From contig DF239785.1 of assembly GCA_000507305.1 (NCBI GenBank), positions 1 through 64,000 on the forward strand: a stretch of DNA of 64,000 nucleotides, given 5' to 3'. A program made the position numbers and the translations under genes. A model generated the notes under the pieces. It worked only from the letters and a program-made list of their open reading frames with translations, ran no database searches and was not told the origin of the DNA. Below are positions 60,001 through 64,000 of the stretch, piece by piece. The stretch is from Breviolum minutum Mf 1.05b.01 (taxonomy: Eukaryota; Sar; Dinophyceae; Suessiales; Symbiodiniaceae). The number at the start of each line of letters is the position of its first letter. Position 1 is the stretch's first letter.

Positions 60001-62699
60001 CCCTAATGAAGGTTAGTTTCAAAGGCAAAGAGTCTTTCTTGTCCAAACTGTAAATTGGAATCGCCAGCTTGGTTTTAGCAAATGATACCTGGTACTAAAA
60101 CCCCAAAATGAACGAGATACACCCTGGAAAACCAACATGTCCCCTGAAAATCAATGGTTGGAAGATGTATTTCCTATTGAAATAGTCCCTTTTTAGGGGA
60201 CATGTTAGTTTTCGGGAGTGTATGAGGTGTCACTTCTCTTTACCATTGGGTCATTTTTCGAATCCGATCCAAACAACGAAAAAAAGTTGTTTGAAGCAAC
60301 CCACATGTTGCATCATTGCATGATTCATTTGTTTGGATCCTCTAAACAACAAAGAAAAAATGTCAGGTACCAACAAAAAAATCATCCAACCCATTCAACC
60401 CCCCTTGCAAACAAAAAGATATTTTAAGAAAAGAAATGTTATGCAATTTAACGACGTCTCACCGTTTTTAAAACGCTTTTTTTTCGGCACAAAAAAAAAA
60501 ACGGGAAAAAAACATCGCGAATCCGGAATCCCCGGACAAGTTCTCGCCCATGGCTGTATAGGCTCTGCCTTGGTGAGGTCAGAAAGTGACAAGGGAGATG
60601 CATCAAAGGTGGTTTTTGATTTGTAAATCCCTGAAACTGGGGCGTTGTATCCCTGGCTAGTTATAGGGGATCATCTATCTATAGGGTTCATAACTCCATC
60701 TATGGGGTTGGAGTTGGGCTATTTATAAACCATCATAAGAATCGCTAGTAAACCACCAGTACACTGGAATCTCATAAGGGTTTCTTTAATTTGTTTGTCA
60801 TGGCGAGTCATTGCTCACTAAACAAAAGCCAAAATTCCGCAATGCAAAGGGCCAATTATACATTTCCCAAGGTTTTGCGATAGATTTCTCCACCCTTTTC
60901 GAACATCATGAAGAGCTGAGGTTGATTTTTGTATCATTTTAAGCCTCTCCATTTCGGCTGATGTTTTTAAAGATGTTTTTTTTTCCAGCCGTTCCAAAAC
61001 CGTAATCCGGCCGTGTCCCGTTGAAAATCCACGGAAAGAAACCTCCCAAAATCCACCAGAAATGGGGTCGGATGTTAGGGTAGACAGGCCCATGTTGTCT
61101 GATTGTTGCTTTTTATAATATGGGTGTTTCCAAAAATAGGGGTACTCCAAGATGGATGATTTATAGTGGAAAACCCTATTAAAAATGATTTGGGGGTACC
61201 ACCATTTTTGGAAACATCCATATATCCATATACCTGGCAATTCTGCGATCGTGACCTTTTTGAGATGGTGAGTTCACGTGACACTTAAACAATGGCGAAG
61301 GAAAATCGTGACCTCCAACGTTTGGGGTATGAAAAGGTCACTTTGAATTGAATCACCTGGTAGTTGTTTCCTTAAGTGGGGAAACCAACTGCCTATAGTG
61401 ACCTTACCAAAAACTGGGTTTAGTGGGGAATCAACTTGACAAACTCTGATCGTTATCATGGCTCATTGAAGCGCAAACTCTGTAAACCTCATATCTTGGG
61501 TCTTGCCGCCTTGCCTAAACATTGGAAAACCAGTGGATAGTGAAGATTCATAAAGATCCCTTCATTTAAAATAGATGATTTACCTACTTAGTTCTCAGGG
61601 TTTAGTAGCAGGCACCCATATAACTAGCCAATAAAATCCATTTTAAAAAAAACAGAAACAAATCAGCCAACCAAGCTGTTTTCTAGTTGGTGGTTTCAAC
61701 CTGTTTGAAAAATATGCTCGTCAAATTGGATCATTTCCCCAAGGAAGGAAAATAAAAAATATTTGAGTTGCCACCAGCTAGTTTTTATTTATGGCTCACG
61801 ACCAAACCAATCCGACCACTTTTTGGCTCCGAACTTCGCATCCCCAGCCAGTGCCTTGAGTCTGTGGCGAATCTTTGGGGGCATCTGATCCCTCCTTTTT
61901 TAAGGGGTCAAGAATGTGGGTGGGGTTGGATTTTTTCCACCCAAACTTTCCGTGATGAATTGATTAGATAGATTTTTTGTGTCAAGAAACATGTTCCTTA
62001 GAGGTTCAGGATACCCTAGTTAGGGGACATATAACCCACTTATAGAGGTTAAAAACCTCGTTACTATCCACTTGCTAAGTATCCTGAACCTCTAAGTACG
62101 ACCCAGTAGTGCTATTTTTGGCAGTAACCGTGCCGTAACTTCATGCGTTTTGAATTCCCTCAGTATTTTGTTTACACCCCCGAAATCTGACAAATTTTAT
62201 ACCTTTAAAATGATGGGCCTTGGAAAATGTATCGAAACGGCTTCAAACATGGCGTCATTTTGGGTACCAATTCGTTAGACTTCAGGGGGATATATAAGTT
62301 GTTTATTTAAATGGGAACAGCATCAAGAAATCCTCACAACCCCCTTCTCTCAAATGCGCAACTGCTTCACCAAATGGGTGATTGGATCATCTTGTGAGGA
62401 TGTTGGAGCAAAAATTGGTTTTAGAAAAAAAAACATGTTCCCCCCTGCCAAGAAAAAACAGTTGACCATCCATCCATATCGATCCATATTCATCCATACC
62501 GTTGATGGCAAACAAAAATCCGGCTAACCGGTTGAGGTTGGTAATCCCATTATTTACCACGTTTTAGCACCATCCAAACGGGGGGTGGCCTTGGGATTTC
62601 TGGTTGCCATCCGTCCATATCAATACATCTTGGGATGCCCAACGTTGAGTGGCACACAACAGCTGCATGTGCTTCGTTGTGGAAGGGATTTTGATGCTC
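46507..62699 (-). CDS. Class I cyclic-nucleotide phosphodiesterase, split gene (partial)
   Basis: A PDEase_I (HD-type) catalytic domain is spread over eleven exons on the minus strand: 62644-62699, 60514-60564, 59626-59688, 58131-58247, 57428-57485, 53177-53236, 52633-52701, 51400-51445, 49795-49832, 48878-48976 and about 46507-46552. All borders are GT-AG and all phases agree. Signatures in order: NPFHNEAHAA, AALAHDVGHFGRNNAF, LIYNDRAILENMHL, ILATDMATHFDFLGKFR, AADLGHAALPFDMHER, FRLLNEFYEQGDEERQLG, IPVSPMC, FVIMPLFKELLDF. The family hydrolyses cAMP and/or cGMP to the 5'-nucleotide; the general-acid His and the metal-binding His, His, Asp and Asp are present. The N-terminal region and the last C-terminal part were not found, so start, stop and regulatory domains are unknown; an exon at 63627-63722 may be upstream. 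The position of the usual purine-binding Gln reads Thr. The introns (475-4191 bp) are largely fold-back elements. Confidence 0.85.
46686..46790. mobile_element. Family G element
   Basis: TTACCCCTCCGAAAACTAAC and CGTTTTCAGGGGTGCATAA. Confidence 0.75.
47019..47138. mobile_element. Fold-back element, family A variant
   Basis: ATATGGCTGTTTCC and its exact inverse; the arm pair TGGGTTTTCCCCCCAAAT / ATTTTGGGGGGAAACACC replaces the usual GTACC block. Confidence 0.88.
47275..47430. repeat. AT-rich tract
   Basis: TATATATATATACATGTATA and similar, inside a phosphodiesterase intron. Confidence 0.85.
47717..47833. mobile_element. Fold-back element, family D
   Basis: ACTGTTGATGGCGAAAAAAA and GATTTCAGCCATCAACAGT. 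Confidence 0.88.
48535..48632. mobile_element. Family B element with AAAA duplication
   Basis: GTAGTTGGTGGTTTCAACCC to GAAACCACCACCTAG, AAAA on both sides. The low-complexity flank weakens the duplication call. Confidence 0.88.
48878..48976 (-). CDS. Phosphodiesterase exon 10
   Basis: Acceptor CTGACTGCTCAG, 33 codons GDEERQLGIPVSPMCELGTP then EFLAATTVGCITA, donor GTTGGTGT. This holds the family's QGDxExxxGLPxSPxC block. The stretch ATTVGCI aligns with the usual KSQVGFI. Confidence 0.88.
49660..49740. repeat. (AAC)n-rich tract
   Basis: CAACAACAACCAACAAACCA and later AACAACAACAACAACAAC. Confidence 0.88.
49795..49832 (-). CDS. Phosphodiesterase exon 9 (38 bp)
   Basis: Acceptor ATCTCTAAG, two bases finishing an Arg codon, then WAFRLLNEFYEQ, donor GTGGGGGA. 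It was found by searching for the missing W-x-x-R-x-x-x-E-F-x-x-Q block, and its phases (2 in, 0 out) fit exons 8 and 10 exactly. Confidence 0.85.
49915..50005. repeat. Family H repeat
   Basis: TGGTTGGTTAATAGGGATCT, ATAACTGGATAGTATAATCC and ATCCAACCAACCAGGG. Confidence 0.65.
50060..50115. mobile_element. Family G left-end fragment
   Basis: CCCGAAAACTAACATGGATA. Confidence 0.4.
50305..50418. mobile_element. Family B element, diverged
   Basis: GTAGTGACTCAACCC ... TTGGATCATTTCCGCTAACG ... GAAACCAGCACCTAG. Confidence 0.6.
50596..50691. mobile_element. Family C element, right end worn
   Basis: TATACCACCTGGAAAGTAGA and GCAACTCCCATGTATTGGTG; the right arm TGGGAGTGGCTAGCCATCT is partly lost. Confidence 0.85.
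50970..51052. repeat. Family H repeat
   Basis: GTTTATGAAATAATCCCCAT, ATAACTGGGTAGTATTTCAT and ACAACCAGGG. Confidence 0.6.
51400..51445 (-). CDS. Phosphodiesterase exon 8
   Basis: Acceptor CACCCTTCAG, AADLGHAALPFDMHE plus one base, donor GTCCGGGC. It carries the metal-binding Asp of the family's AD(L/I)(G/S)(H/N) motif. Confidence 0.87.
51505..51660. repeat. Family P copy 2, inverted
   Basis: GGGCAATCCCTATTGGAAAG and TATAGTGGGTATTTATGGAT, inverse of 11398-11478. Confidence 0.55.
51891..52125. mobile_element. Family J element carrying an A insertion
   Basis: TCTGGCCAATTATAATA, then the A element, then TTCACCAACCTAGACTTTCG ... AACTCGTGTTTTCGGTCGCG. Confidence 0.85.
51911..52019. mobile_element. 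Fold-back element, family A (nested in J)
   Basis: ATATGGGTGTTTCCAAAAAT and TTCAGGAAACCCCCATAT. It splits the J sequence AATTATAATATTTCACC. Confidence 0.92.
52633..52701 (-). CDS. Phosphodiesterase exon 7
   Basis: Acceptor CAACTTGCAG, EIRGSEFVNRGRREACGRWM then MKS, donor GTTGGTTG. Together with exon 8 it gives MMKS-AADLGH, the helix before the AD motif. An alternative donor four bases earlier breaks the frame. Confidence 0.75.
53177..53236 (-). CDS. Phosphodiesterase exon 6
   Basis: Acceptor CAGCTGCTCCTAAG, then VSLILATDMATHFDFLGKFR, donor GTCACAAG. The ILATDMxxHF block is diagnostic of class I phosphodiesterases. Confidence 0.88.
53776..53852. mobile_element. Fold-back element, family F (short)
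   Basis: CCCATAGGATTCATGTCTGG and CTCATGGATCCTATGGG. Confidence 0.85.
53980..54030. repeat. (CAA)n microsatellite
   Basis: About sixteen CAA/AAC units. Confidence 0.97.
54039..54190. mobile_element. Family F element expanded by TA repeats
   Basis: CCATAGGATCCATGGGACTG, then TTAGTTGATTTTTATGGTAA and a second F-like core after a TA tract. Confidence 0.65.
54548..54608. mobile_element. Family B, internally deleted
   Basis: Only 61 bp: CTAGTTGGTGGTTGAACC ... GAAACCACCGCCTAG. CTCC lies on both sides (54543-54546 and 54609-54612), with one extra G on the left. Confidence 0.8.
54634..54744. mobile_element. Fold-back element, family G
   Basis: TTACCCTCCCTGAAACTAAC and GTTAGTTTCAGGGAGGGTA. Confidence 0.88.
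55041..55125. mobile_element. Unclassified hairpin U6
   Basis: TGCTTGGAAA and TTTCCAAGCA, then inner CTGGGGGTA and TACCCCAG. Confidence 0.6.
55135..55264. mobile_element. Unclassified hairpin U4
   Basis: ATATACCCTGGAAGTC and GACTTCCACGGTATAT, then CCACCAT and ATGGTGG. Confidence 0.75.
55831..55937. mobile_element. Unclassified hairpin U5
   Basis: TACCAGCACCTTCAAA and TTTGAAGGTGCTGGTA, then GGGTGCCAATT and AATTGACACCC. Confidence 0.85.
56170..56260. repeat. Family H repeat
   Basis: GGCTTGTGAGATAACCTCCC and ATAGCTGGGTAGTAGAATCC. Confidence 0.5.
56367..56473. mobile_element. Family G element
   Basis: TACCCTCCCCAAAACCAACA and TATCCGTTCCCTGGAGTTTA. Confidence 0.65.
56518..56605. mobile_element. 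Family N repeat, short
   Basis: GAAGGTTTTAGGCCCCCAAT, GGGTTATAACCCCTAACAAT and GAAGGTTGTGGGTTC. Confidence 0.45.
56820..56905. mobile_element. Family B element with TAGT duplication
   Basis: CTAGTTGGTGGTTGAGCC to GAAACCACCTAG, flanked by TAGT; a second, diverged B copy starts directly at its right. Confidence 0.8.
56906..57027. mobile_element. Family B element, adjacent second copy
   Basis: TAGTGGTTGAACCACCC ... AACTTGGGAAATCATTTCCC ... GAAACCACCTAA. Confidence 0.6.
57428..57485 (-). CDS. Phosphodiesterase exon 5
   Basis: Acceptor TTCAGTTTCAG, one base plus EVSPEAPKSLTDAILCPWQ, donor CAA/GTGAAGG. Phases fit exons 4 and 6, and the spacing to the ATDM motif is normal for the family. The sequence itself is less conserved than its neighbours. 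Confidence 0.65.
57592..57718. mobile_element. Fold-back element, family L
   Basis: CTAGGATGTCCATGGAAGTG and GTACCATGGACATCCTAG, with TTGGGTTATAACCTATTTAG inside. Confidence 0.88.
57977..58075. repeat. Drifting tetranucleotide tract
   Basis: AAAT units, then AATC, then AACC, then AAAC units; each block differs from the next by one base of the unit. Confidence 0.9.
58131..58247 (-). CDS. Phosphodiesterase exon 4
   Basis: Acceptor TTTTCCCTCAG; FCSSASHDLALIYNDRAILE then NMHLGIQPFRGAISPEWN and two bases, donor GTTTGTTG. It contains the YND+(S/A)xLEN block. A donor four bases later is an alternative. Confidence 0.82.
58720..58850. mobile_element. Fold-back element, family D (inverted)
   Basis: CTGTTGATGGTTCAGAAATC ... 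GATAAATTATCAACCTCAAC ... GGATTTCTGGTTGCCATCAA. Confidence 0.85.
59008..59125. mobile_element. Family J element
   Basis: CTAGCCAAATTAAAATATTT, CACCAACCTGGGTTTTCCTG and GGTCGTTTTGTGAGCCAAAT. Confidence 0.65.
59196..59310. mobile_element. Family B-like, strongly diverged
   Basis: GGTGGTGGTGTTTTTTGC ... AATTTGAAAAAATATGGCGC ... CTGTGAAACCACCTAC. Confidence 0.4.
59364..59472. mobile_element. Family G element
   Basis: TACCCTCCGGTACTCTAAAC and CTATGTTAGATTACTGGAGC. Confidence 0.7.
59515..59612. mobile_element. Family J-related repeat
   Basis: CATCCTTAACCTGAATGTTT, GATTCCCTTACTTTTCAACC and AAACCGGCGGTTTGGTCGTG; it ends 14 bp from the exon 3 donor. Confidence 0.6.
59626..59688 (-). CDS. Phosphodiesterase exon 3 (HD motif)
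   Basis: Acceptor TTCCGTCCCAG, HVATDIAALAHDVGHFGRNN and two bases, donor GTTTGGGG. It carries the metal-binding His-Asp pair. An acceptor at TTTCAG (59738-59740) would add 16 codons but breaks the phase with exon 2. Confidence 0.88.
60118..60221. mobile_element. Fold-back element, family G (full length)
   Basis: ATACACCCTGGAAAACCAAC and GTTAGTTTTCGGGAGTGTAT; GTCCCCTGAAAA and TTTTTAGGGGAC inside. Confidence 0.9.
60514..60564 (-). CDS. Phosphodiesterase exon 2
   Basis: Acceptor CACCAAGGCAG, one base plus AYTAMGENLSGDSGFA and two bases, donor GTTTTTTT. It supplies the 26-residue spacing between HST of exon 1 and HD of exon 3 that the family requires. Confidence 0.72.
61118..61223. mobile_element. 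Fold-back element, family A
   Basis: ATATGGGTGTTTCCAAAAAT and ATTTTTGGAAACATCCATAT. Confidence 0.92.
61683..61781. mobile_element. Family B element with TTTT duplication
   Basis: A 99-bp element, CTAGTTGGTGGTTTCAACC to GTTGCCACCAGCTAG, between TTTT at 61679-61682 and 61782-61785. Confidence 0.9.
61789..61890 (-). other. Open minus-strand segment in phosphodiesterase intron 1
   Basis: Reads MPPKIRHRLKALAGDAKFGA and KKWSDWFG with possible borders. Its phase does not fit between exons 1 and 2, so it is either an alternative exon or chance. Confidence 0.25.
61997..62097. mobile_element. Fold-back element, family M
   Basis: CTTAGAGGTTCAGGATACCC and GTATCCTGAACCTCTAAG. Confidence 0.9.
62172..62291. 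mobile_element. Family G element
   Basis: TTACACCCCCGAAATCTGAC and GTTAGACTTCAGGGGGATAT. Confidence 0.65.
62498..62612. mobile_element. Fold-back element, family D
   Basis: ACCGTTGATGGCAAACAAAA ... GGTTGAGGTTGGTAATCCCA ... TTGGGATTTCTGGTTGCCAT. Confidence 0.82.
62644..62699 (-). CDS. Phosphodiesterase exon 1 of those found
   Basis: Acceptor TTTGGAAATCAG, EHQNPFHNEAHAAVVCHS and two bases, donor GTTGGGCA. It carries the general-acid His and the first metal-binding His (family pattern NPYHNxxHAADV); the Asp of that pattern reads Val. Confidence 0.85.
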
Positions 62700-62779
62700 C
62701 TGATTTCCAAAGAATGCGGGAAAAACCAAGTTCTACGAGGGTCATCTCCAAAACTCCAAAAGGGACGAATCACAATAAT

Positions 62780-62907
62780 AGTACCAGTAAACGGTTAACA
62801 ACCGTGGTTAGTAAATCTCCTAAGTAGTGTTGTTACCCTTCCAAATCCCCTAAATGGCATATAAATGAGGGGTACTAACCACTTATTTACTAGGATGATC
62901 CTCCAAG
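62780..62907. mobile_element. Family E element, left end worn
   Basis: GTTAACAACCGTGGTTAGTA and TACTAGGATGATCCTCCAAG. Confidence 0.65.
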
Positions 62908-62979
62908 TAGCCAAGTCATCGCTACTTGCAATCCATCCCCTTTCCGAGGTGCTACAGGTGGCATCTGGACCTACAGTTT

Positions 62980-63115
62980 CAACAAGATGGGCCCTTTTAA
63001 ACCAGTTATAAGTAGACGTATAAGTAGGGTATTTTTCACCCAGCTACCCATGTAGTTTCGGCCATTGAAATAAGGGGTTAAAAAAACACCCTCATGAAAA
63101 CACACTGGAAAAAAG
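62980..63115. mobile_element. Family I repeat
   Basis: CAAGATGGGCCCTTTTAAAC, CAGTTATAAGTAGACGTATA and GGTATTTTTCACCC. Confidence 0.55.
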
Positions 63116-63626
63116 GCCCATCTTGAAAAGCCAAAGGAGGTGGCTTTCCGGGAGATAGCTTCAAATATCAACATGATACCAAGAATTTCCCAGGTAAATG
63201 ACCCCCTACTGTAATTAGCGAATTCGCTCAACGAGTCTACCTCTTTTGTATTTGTTGCTAAGCACCAATGATGAAGCAACCAAAATGAATCTAGAATCAA
63301 ACCATTCACTTCCTTTAAGTTATGACTGATTCACCCTACCCCTAAGGTACTGAATTTCAGTAAGGCCGGCTGGAAAAAAACCCTTGTTTCTAAGGGGGGT
63401 TACATACGTTGGGGTAGGTTCATGGCCGCCATGATTTGGGGCTTGTAAGGCTTTGGACCGAGGTTAGCCATTTTAGTTCACCTTCCAAAATCGGAGCCCA
63501 ATAAAAATTCCCCGAAAATGCATTGTCATCCCTTCCCTTCCTAGCACGTAACAAAAAGCAAACAATTTGCCCTTTTTTAAGGTGACTTATTTTGTTCATT
63601 TTCAAGGGGATGTAGGGATTTCACAC

Positions 63627-63722
63627 CTCCCCCGCCCGCTACGAAGCATTCTCATGGAAGTCATCTCCTCGTACTTCCGGTGGAGCTCTGTTACAAAACG
63701 CCGCATCGTTCGGTCCGTGGTC
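63627..63722 (-). CDS. Candidate exon, possibly 5' part of phosphodiesterase gene
   Basis: Acceptor ACGGCCGCAG, frame TTDRTMRRFVTELHRKYEEM then TSMRMLRSGRG, donor GGAG/GTGTGAAA. G+C is clearly higher than in the flanks. It ends with two leftover bases, whereas exon 1 starts in phase 0, so at least one exon would be missing between them. Confidence 0.42.
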
Positions 63723-63943
63723 CTGCGGCCGTTGCTGTTGTTTAAAGAGGATCTGCTTTCGAAGTATCCCAACTATTTGTGGGGGAAACCTTTCTGGCTC
63801 TTCAATATCTAATGGTTTGTTTGTTCCTGTGTATATGTTGAAGGTGTAGTTTTGATTGGCTGGGATTTTGAAGGTGTAGTGGACTAAAGGTGCAAATTTG
63901 AAGCCACAACCTAAGGACAAACTTACTTGGAAATGTCTAGACA

Positions 63944-63973
63944 CCCAAGAAACGGCTGCGCGGCGTTTCTTGG
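63944..63973. repeat. Short hairpin
   Basis: CCAAGAAACG and CGTTTCTTGG around a 9-nt loop. Confidence 0.7.
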
Positions 63974-64000
63974 CTGGCTAGATTTTCGGATCGCTCCCCA

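Noticed and set aside
63110..63260. Minus-strand frame with FTWEILGIMLIFEAISRKAT
   Set aside because: Protein-like, but no good donor, and phase with neighbours could not be tested; not strong enough to call as an exon.
62971..63309. 112-codon minus-strand frame as a complete gene
   Set aside because: It runs into a family I repeat and has no domain; ORFs of this length are expected by chance.

Overview
Organism. The window reads as nuclear DNA of a dinoflagellate, most likely a Suessiales-type alga. This is inferred from protein families and genome style, not from a marker gene. The two easily read gene families are typical of that group: ankyrin-repeat proteins and BspA-type leucine-rich-repeat proteins, each with a ubiquitin-like N-terminus. 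Coding density is very low, AAC/TTG trinucleotide arrays recur, and no rRNA, tRNA or prokaryotic gene organisation was seen.

Genes. Every coding feature I can support well is on the minus strand. There are two styles. (1) Intronless repeat-protein genes: an LRR protein (18842-19801), an ankyrin protein interrupted by a one-base gap (22704-23377) and a frameshifted ankyrin copy (44259-45517). (2) Genes cut into very short exons that are mostly invisible to an ATG-to-stop ORF search. The clearest is a class I cyclic-nucleotide phosphodiesterase. I could assemble its catalytic domain from eleven exons of 38-117 bp (62699 down to about 46507), with GT-AG borders and matching phases throughout. 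Exonic sequence is about 4% of that 16 kb. Similar phase-matched or well-bordered exons of unrecognised proteins lie at 0.1-14.9 kb, 17.7 kb, 21.8 kb, 24.2-26.6 kb, 29.9-31.7 kb, 38.4-42.7 kb and 63.6 kb.

Non-coding sequence. Introns and spacers are packed with short (about 60-260 bp) fold-back elements with long terminal inverted repeats. I sort them into families named here A to Q plus unclassified hairpins U; the names are mine. Well over 100 copies are visible. Family B has recognisable ends (CTAG + TTGGTGGTTTCAA) and, in about ten copies, a 4-bp target-site duplication. Nested insertions (B in C, A in J, an unnamed hairpin in A, probably K in I) show that these elements have moved and give their relative ages.

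Layout. 0-15 kb: unrecognised split gene(s) among families A, D-J, M, O and Q. 15-24 kb: repeat islands, the LRR gene and the first ankyrin gene. 24-38 kb: more split exons, a TTG/TG microsatellite with a 281-base gap (32864-33144), and a tetranucleotide tract near 37.1-37.5 kb. 38-46 kb: split exons and the broken ankyrin gene. 46.5-62.7 kb: the phosphodiesterase gene. Assembly artefacts are likely at the single Ns (2474 and 22800) and at the large gap.
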